Under the pieces are notes generated by a model, which saw only the letters and a program-made list of their open reading frames with translations, searched no databases and had not been told where the DNA came from. Below are positions 26,916 through 36,144 of a stretch of 64,000 nucleotides of DNA, piece by piece. A program made the position numbers and the translations under genes. Every line of letters begins with the position of its first letter. Within the stretch, counting starts at the first letter, position 1. Origin of the DNA: Moritella sp. 5 (GTDB lineage Bacteria; Pseudomonadota; Gammaproteobacteria; Enterobacterales; Moritellaceae); contig NZ_CP056122.1 of NCBI RefSeq assembly GCF_018219455.1, positions 3,962,065 to 4,026,064 on the forward strand, given 5' to 3'.

Positions 26916-28652
26916 TCAAGGTCTATTCAAAAAATCCCCTTGTTGATAGTATGCACCTAAACCTTTCAGAACTTGGCTTTGGGACTCCCTTTCAACACCT
27001 CCAAATACGACAAACTGAGTCCGACCTTCCATTAGTGATAAAATATCTTTAACGAACTTTTGTTGCTTTAAATCACTTTCCAAATCGTTGACAAAAAGTT
27101 TGTTTATTTTTATCGCATCAGGGGATATTTTCTCCAGTAAGTCGATATTATTATTCCCAGAACCAAAATTATCAAGTATCACATGAACCCCTAAACTTCT
27201 AATCTTACTTATATTTTTTAACATCTCGGAGCTATAATAAAATTCAGAACACTCGGTTATTTCAACTATGACTACGTCTTTATCACAACGCTTTATAGCC
27301 TTAATAATTTTGATAAATACCCTTCCTCTCAATAAAGAAGGGCAAATATTAACACCAAATCTACCATTTCCAGGTGTTATCTGCTCTATACTCTTTAACA
27401 CCAAAATTGTATGTAAACCAAGAATACCGTTTTTTTTCAGACTATTAATTACGCTTAATGTACCAACGCCCTTAAACCGAGTAAGCATTTCCCAGTAATT
27501 AATTATTCCAGTCTTTGTATTTACAACTGGGGTCAAAAGAATAGAAAAGTGAGAGAGTCTAAATATGTAATTTAAAAGGGCTATAATGATTGTTCTCTCA
27601 AAAACAGCAATCAGAAAAATTACAAAAAATACAACTTGTGCGACTATATATTTTCCATAGAATGATATTTCACTGTCATCACCCTGCCACTTATAGATAA
27701 ATGTTCCATTACCTATTTTCCCCAAGTAATTACCAAAATTATCACTATAAGTAACACCACTAAGTAACGGATAAACGATGTAATTGTCGTATTTGGCTGT
27801 TATCTTCTTTTTCTTTGTACGCCCAATAACTCTTACCGCACCACTAACAACCTCCCTGTAAAAATACAGTTCTCTATCTGTCATCCAGTCAGAATAAATT
27901 ATGTTGTTAGGGCCGAAGTACACAATTTTATTTTTCTCAATAATACATTGTTCATCATCATTTTTAATAACAAGAATTGCGCCACTTTCAAATGTATCAT
28001 TAACCGTTGGTAGGAGCTCTTTTCCTCTATACCCTAGGTTATATTCGTTCGCTATTTCAAGAAGAATCGCATCATACTTAAGGTCCACTTTTTCGTGAAG
28101 AGTAATAAAATGAGTGATCTGCAGAAGGTAGATTAGTCCAACTAACGTTATCCCAGCTAAAGTATATAATGTGATTTTCATACTCATTATTTGAGATCTA
28201 TAACTCAACATTAATTTTAAAACTTGAAAACGAGATAAGGTATTATTAATGGTAGAATTCAAATTATTTACTTCAGATGATGCACTATGGGTACTTAACC
28301 CGACATAGTAGCCAACCCGATTTACATTAACAATAAAGTGGAATTCATCACTATTATTGAAAGTGATACTCAGTAATTCTCTCGTTTTTCTTCTAATGGA
28401 TGCGATTGCATTCTTTAGCATGTTTACTGTCAATCTTTTAGGAATGAGCTCAAATAACCTTGATTCTATTTCCCTTGCAGATATAGGGTTTGATTTACTT
28501 CCATGTTCACTTATTATTTTTATTATTATAAATTCAACTTCATTAATTCTTATCTTTGATTTCACTTCCCCATCTAAAAGTAATATTAACTCACCTTCTC
28601 TTACATCCATAAAGCCATTATTACACTGCGTAGGATCTAGATTAAACTTCAT
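26916..28652 (-). CDS. ToxR-like winged-helix membrane protein with a degenerate EAL domain
   Basis: 578 residues in four parts. Residues of about 1-120 resemble an OmpR/ToxR winged helix (KIRINEVEFIIIKIISEHGS, then a wing near FIVNVNRVGYYVG). Two transmembrane helices (about 157-180 and 343-365) enclose a periplasmic sensor of about 160 residues. Residues of about 385-578 form an EAL phosphodiesterase fold. Catalytic signatures are changed: INYWEMLTRF replaces the EAL(L)R motif, VILDNFGSG replaces the DDFGTG motif, IKIN replaces KID and FGGVE replaces AEGVE. It may sense cyclic-di-GMP without hydrolysing it. The downstream pilin pair is a likely target by proximity. Confidence 0.8.
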   Translation of the reverse strand: MKFNLDPTQCNNGFMDVREGELILLLDGEVKSKIRINEVEFIIIKIISEHGSKSNPISAREIESRLFELIPKRLTVNMLKNAIASIRRKTRELLSITFNNSDEFHFIVNVNRVGYYVGLSTHSASSEVNNLNSTINNTLSRFQVLKLMLSYRSQIMSMKITLYTLAGITLVGLIYLLQITHFITLHEKVDLKYDAILLEIANEYNLGYRGKELLPTVNDTFESGAILVIKNDDEQCIIEKNKIVYFGPNNIIYSDWMTDRELYFYREVVSGAVRVIGRTKKKKITAKYDNYIVYPLLSGVTYSDNFGNYLGKIGNGTFIYKWQGDDSEISFYGKYIVAQVVFFVIFLIAVFERTIIIALLNYIFRLSHFSILLTPVVNTKTGIINYWEMLTRFKGVGTLSVINSLKKNGILGLHTILVLKSIEQITPGNGRFGVNICPSLLRGRVFIKIIKAIKRCDKDVVIVEITECSEFYYSSEMLKNISKIRSLGVHVILDNFGSGNNNIDLLEKISPDAIKINKLFVNDLESDLKQQKFVKDILSLMEGRTQFVVFGGVERESQSQVLKGLGAYYQQGDFLNRP

Positions 28653-29224
28653 GTACTTTCCTTCTTAACACTACTTTACTAATTAAAACCAAGTCCTTCA
28701 ATTAGGTATCAATTCATAATATATTCTTCTTAATTATTTACGTAGTACGCTCGGTTCTAATTTCGTTACCTTGCTCGACTGTAACAGAGTAACCTTTATA
28801 TATTTCATATCTCTTAATTTATTCATTTATCCATTAATTTATGCATTTATCCATCAACTTATTCATATACGCACCACGCGACACCCACAAGGAGGTACCC
28901 GCAAGTAGTTGAAATCATGTGATGACCTATCACCTCATCTAAAAATTTTTCAAAATCCCCTGTAACAATACAAATAAAATAAAATATCCAGTACTAGCGG
29001 CATTGAACAGCATAAAGCCTCATATTAAACCCAACGACAGATATAAAATCACAACAATAAATTGGATAAACCTTAAATTAAAGAGCTAATCGCTTATTTG
29101 ACTTCAGATTTACGAATGTCCTGATAGTGTAATTAATCTTATTTCCTCGTTGAGGCGAGGTATTAATTTACATCGATGCAAACGGGTCCTTAGTACAATC
29201 AAATGTAGTAATTAGGAGTAATAA
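28653..29224. other. AT-rich control region upstream of the pilin pair
   Basis: It holds imperfect repeats of TTTATCCAT (28815-28866) and the first copy of a 45-bp element (29089-29133). CCTCG/CGAGG can form a small hairpin at about 29144-29160. No gene was seen. Confidence 0.4.
29089..29133 (+). repeat. 45-bp element, copy A, before the mini-pilin
   Basis: The element starts ATCGCTTATTTGACTTCAG and ends GTCCTGATAGTGTAAT. A second copy with about six mismatches is at 29496-29540. Each copy lies about 92-105 bp before a pilin start codon, so it is probably a shared promoter or operator copied with the gene. Confidence 0.85.
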
Positions 29225-29323
29225 ATGAAACGTCTGCGTGGTTATATAATCATTGAGCTAGTAATCCTTATTATAATACTAGGCATACTATTAATAATGG
29301 TTACCTATGACTTAGGTTGTTAA
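29225..29323 (+). CDS. 32-residue mini-pilin (truncated MshA-like prepilin)
   Basis: ATG 29225 to TAA 29321, with TAGGAG just upstream. The peptide has a short basic leader MKRLRG, a cleavage site RG-Y, then IIIELVILIIILGILLIMVT and a tail ending DLGC. This is the leader plus hydrophobic helix of a type IV prepilin, including the Glu five residues after the cleavage site, but no globular domain. It lies upstream of a full pilin with a duplicated control element. It could be a truncated pseudogene or a small pilin-like peptide. Confidence 0.6.
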   Translation: MKRLRGYIIIELVILIIILGILLIMVTYDLGC

Positions 29324-29495
29324 TTTCAGAACTGGGGGTTCTAAAAAACATTCAATTCTAACTATTTTAGCTTACTTAACTTTGAATGGAATAACCTTTA
29401 CTTATATTTAATTAATCCATAAACAGCCTCAGTACCGCCCCCTTAAGTAGTACTAATTTTATTATAAATTGAATAATCCTATGTTTTATTTTTTT
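29324..29495. other. Gap between mini-pilin and pilin
   Basis: 170 bp AT-rich, no gene recognised. It ends at the second copy of the 45-bp element. Confidence 0.4.
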
Positions 29496-29540
29496 ATCGC
29501 TTATTTAACTTCAAGTTAACGAACGTCCTGATAGTGTAAT
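29496..29540 (+). repeat. 45-bp element, copy B, before the full pilin
   Basis: The same element as 29089-29133. It is followed by a perfect inverted repeat GAATTATCA/TGATAATTC (29544-29552 with 29566-29574), absent from copy A. Confidence 0.85.
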
Positions 29541-29644
29541 CCAGAATTATCAACCTAATAAAAGCTGATAATTCATTTACATATATAAAAAATTGGCTTT
29601 TAGCCTTATTAAAACAACTTAAAATAATCAGGAATAAATAATTT

Positions 29645-30079
29645 ATGAAATCTCAGAGCGGCTTTACCTTAATAGAACTAATCATTGTAATAATAATACT
29701 CGGCATACTCTCAGCGACAGCTGTACCTAAATTTATCGATTTAAGAAACGAGGCTGACGAAGCAGTGTTTGAGACAGTGAGAGCGACTATCTCAAGTGCT
29801 GCACTAATGGCGCGTTTGAAACAAAAAGTACAGGGACTAGGTGAAAACGAATCCATTGAAGTTGAAGGCAACGAAATTGCAATGTTAAATGGCTACCCTA
29901 CAGATGAATCCATAGAACAACTTATTGATATTACAGGCTTTAAATTTGCTGTTGATGGTCAGTTTGTCCGAGATGGTACACCCATGGTAAGTGGAGTCGT
30001 GTCAAAATGCGTGGTTGATTACAATGCCGCTCATTCAGGTTCTAAGCCAGCAATAATAATAGATAGAACAGGTTGCTAA
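29645..30079 (+). CDS. MshA-like type IV prepilin
   Basis: 144 residues with a short leader MKSQSG followed by FTLIELIIVIIILGILSATA, the class IVa cleavage and helix motif with Glu5. Two cysteines near the C-terminus (SKCVVDYNAAHSG and RTGC) form the expected disulphide loop. The size and the FAVDGQFVRDGTPMVSG region recall mannose-sensitive haemagglutinin-type pilins. No assembly genes are adjacent, so it would rely on a distant machinery. The upstream ToxR-EAL protein may control it. Confidence 0.9.
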   Translation: MKSQSGFTLIELIIVIIILGILSATAVPKFIDLRNEADEAVFETVRATISSAALMARLKQKVQGLGENESIEVEGNEIAMLNGYPTDESIEQLIDITGFKFAVDGQFVRDGTPMVSGVVSKCVVDYNAAHSGSKPAIIIDRTGC

Positions 30080-30199
30080 GCACAATCATGAAGCTGTTGG
30101 ATAGTGTTAATACATCTGCAATTTAAACAGTGAGGTCTGATATCACCGGGCCTCTAATCTGTATACCAATATAATAAATCAACATAAGGAACAATCACG

Positions 30200-30832
30200 A
30201 TGAAAAAATCTCATCCTTTCGCTTACCTATTCGCACTTGTCTCTTTCTTTTACCTTTTCGCATTTGGTTGCGCCCTACTACTCATCAGTACATACGTGTA
30301 TGCTGTTGATAGCTTTGAATTCGATACTAAATCAGATCCTCATAACATGTTAATGTTTCAAATTGACCATCAAGACTATTCACGTTCTATTGGTTTTTTT
30401 AAGAAATTTGAAGGCCAAATAGAGCTCGACACAGAAAACCTGGAAAACTCAAGTGTCGAGGCCACTATAGACATCACCAGTCTTGACATAGCCGGGCACG
30501 AAAAGTGGGGTAGCAATACGCTGGCAGTGTTCTTCAAGAACGGAAAGTTACCCACAGCCAGTTTTCGAAGCACAAAAATCGAAAATAATGGCGATGGTAA
30601 ATTGATTATCACAGGAAACTTAACTCTGATGGGTGTAACCAAAAGCCTAGTTTTAGATGCGACTCTAAACAAAACGGGAGAATCTCAGTCAGCTGGATTT
30701 AAGGCTGGATTTTCAGCGACGACACAGCTTAGTAGAAAAGACTTTGGCATTATCGCTGTACCCACTAATGGCGATAAAGTATCAATAACCATTGAGATCG
30801 AAGCGATTAAAAACAGTTCCTTTCGAAAATAA
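30200..30832 (+). CDS. YceI-family lipid-binding-like protein
   Basis: 210 residues. An N-terminal signal or anchor helix (about 8-35) precedes a YceI/lipocalin-like beta-barrel: SFEFDTKSDPHNMLMFQIDH near 38-57, then TASFRSTKIENNGDGKLIITGNLTLMGVTKSL near 118-150 and ATTQLSRKDFGI near 175-186. These are the family's characteristic segments. YceI proteins bind isoprenoid-like lipids in the periplasm. The substrate here is unknown. Confidence 0.9.
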   Translation: MKKSHPFAYLFALVSFFYLFAFGCALLLISTYVYAVDSFEFDTKSDPHNMLMFQIDHQDYSRSIGFFKKFEGQIELDTENLENSSVEATIDITSLDIAGHEKWGSNTLAVFFKNGKLPTASFRSTKIENNGDGKLIITGNLTLMGVTKSLVLDATLNKTGESQSAGFKAGFSATTQLSRKDFGIIAVPTNGDKVSITIEIEAIKNSSFRK

Positions 30833-30908
30833 TCTCGTGATATTTATTTAAAATAAGAGATAATCAAGATGATCAAGATGATCAATTTTATAGATAGGAA
30901 GTCTTATA

Positions 30909-31502
30909 GTGGTGATAAAAACCGAACCGAATGATTTAAATAAACAGTGTGGTAAAGGAAACGTGTTATACCAATCTAAAGGTATCACCTACTGTGAAGA
31001 AGAAAGTGTCTTTCTCAATAAATTTAATGTTGATGGTATTGCTAGAGTACCATTCGATGAATTTATCACTATTCCTCAATACAAATTAGCGCATAAAGCA
31101 GCGACTATTCCAGCGAATAAAAAAGAGTTCTTACGCTTTAATATGGGAGTAAACAATTCCATCATAGGTGGAAAATATTTAGTCATGCCTATCATGAGAT
31201 CTGGCAGTGATAGTACTAAAACAGGCTATGTTTCCCCTTTATTATCAATTGATGAAGCCATGGTTTACAAGGTTAACAATATCACAAACCATATCAGCTA
31301 TAACGACTTACCCAAGATGGTATCAAGCGGAAAGTTAAACTTTCAATCTTGTGTATCAGGAATATTTGATATAGCGAGCTTACAACACTCAATTGTAGAT
31401 CAGCGTTATGCCATCAGTCGGCCAGATCTGACACGTGCACAAAGGGTATCAGCAGGTGTTGCTATTACCTCTCTTAGTCTGATTAATTTTATCGCCATAT
31501 AG
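30909..31502 (+). CDS. Hypothetical protein with a hydrophobic C-terminus
   Basis: 197 residues from GTG 30909 (or the next GTG), preceded by ATAGGAAG. The N-terminal part is polar with three cysteines, and the last 20 residues (AGVAITSLSLINFIAI) are hydrophobic and could anchor it. I do not recognise the family. It is convergent with the lipase gene ending at 31536. It could be part of a lipase-linked pair, which is only inference from position. Confidence 0.55.
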   Translation: MVIKTEPNDLNKQCGKGNVLYQSKGITYCEEESVFLNKFNVDGIARVPFDEFITIPQYKLAHKAATIPANKKEFLRFNMGVNNSIIGGKYLVMPIMRSGSDSTKTGYVSPLLSIDEAMVYKVNNITNHISYNDLPKMVSSGKLNFQSCVSGIFDIASLQHSIVDQRYAISRPDLTRAQRVSAGVAITSLSLINFIAI

Positions 31503-31535
31503 CCAAATGATAGGCATTAAGCTCTATCCTGTCAT

Positions 31536-32315
31536 TCAAGTAAGAATGGCAGATTTTATCATTATGTGTTTTTTTAATTTATGCAGTTGATTGATATAAT
31601 TAGTCAATGAGTGGTTATCTCCCCATTCCCAAGGACATTCTCCGCCAAATGTGATATCAAACTCCTTATTCACGTGTCTATAATCGTTTCCTAAAGAGTC
31701 CTTTAAAGGTAGATTTGGCACTTCATCATTTAAATTGACAACTCTCCATGAATCAGAAATTGCACTATTATAAATTGAAGTAAACTCAGGAGAACCAACA
31801 CGAGGTCCAGCAAATGTATAGAGGGCTAGATTACTCAGGTTTGTATTCTTTGCAATATCGAGCGTATTCAAAACGGAAAGTGCGGATCCCAAGCTATGAC
31901 CAGTTATGTATAGTGTGCCTTTTATCTGCTTCTCTTTAAGGAAATTCAAAACAATATTTTGAGGTGAAGAACCTGACTGACCTGTCGCGTATAACTGATA
32001 AAAACCTAACTCAACGTCGATATGTCCAGGAAGGTAAGAGCATCTTATTTGCTCAAACTTAACGTCTTCTACCCACTCTTCAACTGAACTCGTTCCACGC
32101 CAACTAACATAAATGTTGTCCCCCTTAGAAACGACGAACCCTAATGGGACATGCTGACTCTCATACATCGCTTGAAATGTGATCTCTAGTTTATACCCTT
32201 CAGGTCCAGCCCATACCTTTTTTTCTTTGTAGGCATCATATTGGCTATATGCATCATTACTCAAGCAGGCCAACTCTAAAGCCAAGTCTAAATCAAAACC
32301 TTTTGGTAGGTCCAT
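31536..32315 (-). CDS. Class 3 lipase (alpha/beta hydrolase)
   Basis: 259 residues. The nucleophile elbow TGHSLGSALSVLNTLDIA near residues 138-155 (GHSLG, Ser) is the hallmark of Lipase_3. The segment IYVSWRGTSSVEEWVEDVKF near 66-85 is the family's oxyanion-lid region, and an Asp (NLNDEVPNLP) and a His (DYRHVNKEF or DNHSLTNY) complete the triad. It has no signal peptide, so it is cytoplasmic or delivered by another route. Similar lipases serve as type VI effectors, but this gene is not next to vgrG or hcp here. Confidence 0.85.
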   Translation of the reverse strand: MDLPKGFDLDLALELACLSNDAYSQYDAYKEKKVWAGPEGYKLEITFQAMYESQHVPLGFVVSKGDNIYVSWRGTSSVEEWVEDVKFEQIRCSYLPGHIDVELGFYQLYATGQSGSSPQNIVLNFLKEKQIKGTLYITGHSLGSALSVLNTLDIAKNTNLSNLALYTFAGPRVGSPEFTSIYNSAISDSWRVVNLNDEVPNLPLKDSLGNDYRHVNKEFDITFGGECPWEWGDNHSLTNYINQLHKLKKHIMIKSAILT

Positions 32316-32680
32316 TTTATTATCCTTACTCTATATTATGGGCTCATACCAACGCCGCATTCAGCTGGAAAACTGTGATTCAACTTATAAATAACACGGT
32401 ATAAAATCATCTCTTATGATTGAAGACAGAAGTAGAACAACTTCGTTAAACGAGTTTAAAAGATCTATCAACGTAAAAATACCCAAATAAGATCTTAACT
32501 CAATTAATAACACTCAAAATAAGATAAAACTCATTCAATTTCGATCTATCTCTGTCAATAACTAGTACTAATCGGTATGAATTAATTTCAACCAATGCAT
32601 TAGCGACCCCTACAGATACATATTATACGACCAGCTCTAACGTCGCAGGTATTCATCAAGCAACAGTGGTGATAGTCGTA
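32316..32680. other. Intergenic region with a repeat fragment
   Basis: About 365 bp. It contains AAATAACACGGTATAAAATC at about 32386, one of several related copies in the right half of the window (60374, 39536, 40375). No gene was recognised. Confidence 0.4.
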
Positions 32681-33298
32681 TTAACCAATCGTACTAATCA
32701 CCGCCTTTATGCCGCCAATCAGCATTTCCACACCAATAACAGCCAAAATCAATCCCATAAGGCGGGTAACAATACTAAGCCCACTCTCACCGATTGCCGA
32801 TATGATCTTTGACGAAAAAATAAAACAAACAAAGGTGATAAGACATAAAACAGCAAACGCCGATATTGTAATAATAATTTCACCCCATCCACCTGCTGAT
32901 GAATAGTTCATTGCAGTTGCTATCGTGCCTGGTCCAGCAAGCAGTGGGACAGCTAGCGGTGATACCGCCACATCTGAATCATTACATTCTTCTGCTGTAT
33001 GTAACTTCGAACTCTTGCCCTGCAGCATATGATAACCGACGAGGAATACCAAAATGCCGCCGGTTATACGTAACGCTGGTAGCGTTATCCCAAATAAATG
33101 GAATATTGATTTACCTAAAATTGAAAATAAAACAATAATAACAAAGGTGATAGTAAGGGATTTAATCGCGACTTTAAGTTGCTTCGACTTCCCCATCGTT
33201 CCTGTTAATCCAGCAAAAACGGTCGTGTTAGCAATCGGATTCATAATGGCAAAAAAGGCCATGAAAACGGTCAACGCATGTTCAAACAATGGGCTCAT
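32681..33298 (-). CDS. MarC-family integral membrane protein
   Basis: 205 residues with six transmembrane helices. The family signature is FFAIMNPIANTTVFAGLTG near 15-33, and SPLAVPLLAGPGTIATAMNY near 110-129 is also typical. MarC/YchE/YhgN proteins are inner-membrane proteins of uncertain function (originally linked to multiple antibiotic resistance). Length is normal and the gene is monocistronic. Confidence 0.92.
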   Translation of the reverse strand: MSPLFEHALTVFMAFFAIMNPIANTTVFAGLTGTMGKSKQLKVAIKSLTITFVIIVLFSILGKSIFHLFGITLPALRITGGILVFLVGYHMLQGKSSKLHTAEECNDSDVAVSPLAVPLLAGPGTIATAMNYSSAGGWGEIIITISAFAVLCLITFVCFIFSSKIISAIGESGLSIVTRLMGLILAVIGVEMLIGGIKAVISTIG

Positions 33299-33524
33299 CT
33301 TATTTTATTCCTTAATAAACAAACGACTTAATCGTGCTAATGCAACTATACCAGAAGCAGACCACTAAGTTTTGAAATATACAGTTGTTAACAGTAAGGG
33401 ACTATGCGGGTATTGCGATGACGAATAGAAAGCGAGAGAGATAGAGTGAGTTTACTCAAGTTGACTTTAAAGCGGTGATGCCATGCCATACAAAAAAAGC
33501 CACTCAATGAGTAGCCTTAATGTT

Positions 33525-33600
33525 TGGAGCGGTCAGCTAGGATTCGAACCCGGCGTCTTCAACTTGGAAAGCTGACGTATTACCATTATACGATGTCCGC
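33525..33600 (-). tRNA. tRNA-Gly(TCC)-like gene, aberrant
   Basis: On the minus strand the sequence begins GCGGACATCGTATAATGG and ends CCGCTCCA, 76 nt with an encoded CCA. The anticodon arm TCAGC-TTTCCAA-GTTGA carries anticodon TCC. Compared with the standard tRNA-Gly there is an A-A mismatch in the acceptor stem. The T arm GCCGGG-TTCGAAT-CCTAGC gives six stem positions with one C-A mismatch. A terminator-like hairpin with T7 follows on the minus strand. It may be a degenerate or specialised tRNA. Confidence 0.7.
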
Positions 33601-33781
33601 ATAGATTGAGATATTACTTCAGTTTTATCGTAATGAAAACAGAAGAAATGTCAGTGTATGTCAGTGATATTTTGCGATAAAGAATCAAAAACGAGAGAGA
33701 GAATAAGTTTACTCAAGTTAACTTTAAAGCGGTGATCTCATGCCATACAAAAAAAGCCTCTCAATAAGTAGCTTTAATGTT

Positions 33782-33857
33782 TGGAGCGGTCAGCTAGGAT
33801 TCGAACCCGGCGTCTTCAACTTGGAAAGCTGACGTATTACCATTATACGATGTCCGC
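33782..33857 (-). tRNA. tRNA-Gly(TCC)-like gene, second copy
   Basis: Identical in sequence to the copy at 33525-33600, including the acceptor mismatch and six-position T stem. It lies 257 bp away on the same strand. Both copies have a TAATAT or TAGTAT -10-like hexamer upstream (minus strand). Confidence 0.7.
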
Positions 33858-34109
33858 ATGGGTTGAGATACTACTTCAGTTTTATCGTAATGCAAACAAA
33901 ATGAATGTAAGCGTATGTCAGTGGCAGTTGTCGTATTGTGGACAGAGAACAGTACATTAATATGACTATTTCATACGCGCTATCACGTTATTCAGTGCTG
34001 CCTCGCTTTTATTATTTTTCGCTTTCACGTTCACACCGCTAGCAATAGAAATTCGAAATGCGTAGGATGCACCTCATATTACTTTAAGCAATGAGCTACG
34101 AGCACCGAC

Positions 34110-35453
34110 ATGTCGATCACAACAACAGAACAATCTGTTACCCGCGCCTTACTAATTTCTATTCGCACGCCTTGTACTACGCAACAGGACGTGGACGAAT
34201 CATTATCTGAATTAAGCCGTTTAGTTCATACTCTCGGCTTTTCTGTGGTTGGGACTAAAACGCAACGACAAAAATCGACCAAACAACTGTCAGTATTAGG
34301 CTCAGGTAAACTAGAAGAATTAGCCTCGTTAACAGGTGAAAGCACATTTTATGAAGATGAAGTGCAGATTGAATTAGACCAAGACGAGTTAAGCCAATTA
34401 TTAGCAACAACAGATGTTAAATGCCAAGCCAACATTGTGGTATTCGATTGCGAACTAAGCCCGAATCAATTAAGTAATGTTAAAGCGGCACTCGGCGTAG
34501 AAGTTTACGATCGTACCCGCGTTATTATCGAAATTTTTAGTAAACACGCACGTACTCGTACTGCGAAGCTGCAAGTAGAGATCGCGCGACTTAATTACTT
34601 AACACCGCGATTACGTGATGAAAGCAGTGGCGATCGCGAACGCCAAAAAGGCCGTTCAATCAGTGAAACTGTGTTTGAGATTAATCGTCGCCGTGTTCGC
34701 ACTAAAATAGCCGAGCTACGACGCGAACTGACCAAGGTACAACGCGAGATGCAAGGTCGAAGCAGTGGTCGTATCGAGCAGTTAACCGTGGCGTTAGTGG
34801 GTTATACCAATGCCGGTAAATCATCTTTAATGCGTGCTCTAACAGGCTCTGAAGTATTAGTTGAAGATAAACTGTTTGCTACTTTAGATACCACGATACG
34901 TACACTACAGCCGCCGACACAACCGCGTATTTTAATCTCCGACACCGTTGGTTTTATCCAGAAGCTGCCCCATGATTTAGTGGCATCATTTCATTCAACT
35001 TTAGAAGAAGCAAAAAATGCAGACTTATTGCTTTACGTGGTTGATGCATCAGACGAAAATTTCATTTCGCAATTAGCCATTGTTGATCATGTATTAGGGC
35101 AATTAAATATCGATTTGAGTAACAAAGTATTATTACTCAATAAGGTAGATTGCTTAAGCGAAGAACAGCAATTAGACCTACTGGAGCGCTATCCAGATGC
35201 GCTACAAATCAGTGCACATGACAAAGGTGATGTCGCGTTCGTACATCAGGAAATTCAAAACTTATTAGAAAAGAAAATGTGTCCAGCTTGCTTTGATATT
35301 CCCTACACAGCCAGTGGTGTGATGGGTGAAATTCACAGTAAAATGCAGGTTCTAGAAGAGGAATACCATGAAAAAGGTATTCGTATCACATTAAAAGCAA
35401 GCCCGGTTGCCCTAGAGCGATTACATAAAATGCTGCAACTCACTACTTTTTAA
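34110..35453 (+). CDS. hflX: HflX, ribosome-associated GTPase
   Basis: 447 residues. The N-terminal HflX domain (LISIRTPCTTQQDVDESLSE near 15-34; RTRVIIEIFSKHARTRTAKLQ near 134-154) is followed by a glycine-rich linker region and the GTPase domain. G1 is GYTNAGKSSL near 230-239, G3 is DTVGFI and G4 is NKVD. HflX splits or rescues stalled ribosomes, notably after heat stress. It is not linked to hfq or miaA here, unlike in Escherichia coli. Length is normal. Confidence 0.95.
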   Translation: MSITTTEQSVTRALLISIRTPCTTQQDVDESLSELSRLVHTLGFSVVGTKTQRQKSTKQLSVLGSGKLEELASLTGESTFYEDEVQIELDQDELSQLLATTDVKCQANIVVFDCELSPNQLSNVKAALGVEVYDRTRVIIEIFSKHARTRTAKLQVEIARLNYLTPRLRDESSGDRERQKGRSISETVFEINRRRVRTKIAELRRELTKVQREMQGRSSGRIEQLTVALVGYTNAGKSSLMRALTGSEVLVEDKLFATLDTTIRTLQPPTQPRILISDTVGFIQKLPHDLVASFHSTLEEAKNADLLLYVVDASDENFISQLAIVDHVLGQLNIDLSNKVLLLNKVDCLSEEQQLDLLERYPDALQISAHDKGDVAFVHQEIQNLLEKKMCPACFDIPYTASGVMGEIHSKMQVLEEEYHEKGIRITLKASPVALERLHKMLQLTTF

Positions 35454-35474
35454 TAAGCTGTTAAAAATAAATTA

Positions 35475-35519
35475 ATGTCGCACTCCGGTTCGGACCTCTA
35501 TGTCCGAGCCGGGTATCCG
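35475..35519. repeat. GC-rich hairpin repeat, copy 1
   Basis: The sequence contains CCGGTTCGGAC facing GTCCGAGCCGG around CTCTAT, followed by GTATCCG. A related unit is at 62221-62265, where the right arm and the tail are conserved. It lies after hflX and could serve as its terminator or be an interspersed repeat. Confidence 0.6.
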
Positions 35520-35550
35520 AGCCCCCCTATCTAGGTGACAAATCTTTTCG

Positions 35551-36039
35551 CTATTTAATTCTAGACCCTAAGTCACGATCTTCACTACTGCCTTTAACAA
35601 GAGTATACAACTCATCAACCTTCGCTAACTTTCCATCTTTAAAATAGTAGAAGGCCAAAAATCTTAATTCTGCGTCTCCTCCTCCTTTTTTTGTTAATGT
35701 AATTGTATGGGTTTCTGAGATAACACCACTACTATCAACATTTACGTCCTCAAAATGTATTTTTGCGCCTGATATAGATTCAGATAGCACTTTTGCGTGC
35801 GCTAAAAAATCAGCTCTCCCATTTGCTCCGGTGCCAAATACTTGCACAAAATCATCAGAAAGAGTCTCATCTAACTTACTCGGGTTATTTAAAAAGTTAT
35901 CAAAAGTTTGCTCTAAAAATTGGTTAGCTTGTGGATGACTTAAATCACTAAACGTTACCTCTATTGGTGCAGCCTGGCTAAAAGTGCTAAAGCTAAGTAA
36001 TGACACAGCGAGTAGTTTTTTCTTTAAGAATTTGTTCAT
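35551..36039 (-). CDS. Exported NTF2/SnoaL-like protein
   Basis: 162 residues with a signal peptide (1 to about 23, ending SQAA). The mature domain (about 30-155) has the cone-like NTF2 fold pattern: FLEQTFDNFLNNPSKLDETL, then VQVFGTGANGRADFLAH, and EDVNVDSSGVISETHTITL. This resembles DUF4440/SnoaL-like proteins. Ligand is unknown. It stands alone with no operon partners. Confidence 0.7.
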   Translation of the reverse strand: MNKFLKKKLLAVSLLSFSTFSQAAPIEVTFSDLSHPQANQFLEQTFDNFLNNPSKLDETLSDDFVQVFGTGANGRADFLAHAKVLSESISGAKIHFEDVNVDSSGVISETHTITLTKKGGGDAELRFLAFYYFKDGKLAKVDELYTLVKGSSEDRDLGSRIK

Positions 36040-36144
36040 GCTTATTCCTCTTTAAAATGTCTACTCAATATATAAGTTAAGCTGTCACTGTGCTTTTGGG
36101 ATAACGCCAAGAGATTCAGTTTTTGCGCCAAATAAGGTAATTTT

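Larger units (their letters stand above)
33432..33930. repeat. Tandem duplication of about 250 bp carrying two tRNA-Gly-like genes
   Basis: The block around each tRNA-like gene is repeated: the same flank TTTACTCAAGTTGACTTTAA (with one change) precedes, and GATATTACTTCAGTTTTATC (with one change) follows. The tRNA-like parts are identical. Terminator-like hairpins lie at both ends of the copies. Confidence 0.85.

Noticed and set aside
33432-33930. Possible CRISPR array from the repeated blocks
   Set aside because: Only two copies of a 250-bp unit that contains tRNA-like genes; no short regular repeats or spacers, and no cas genes.
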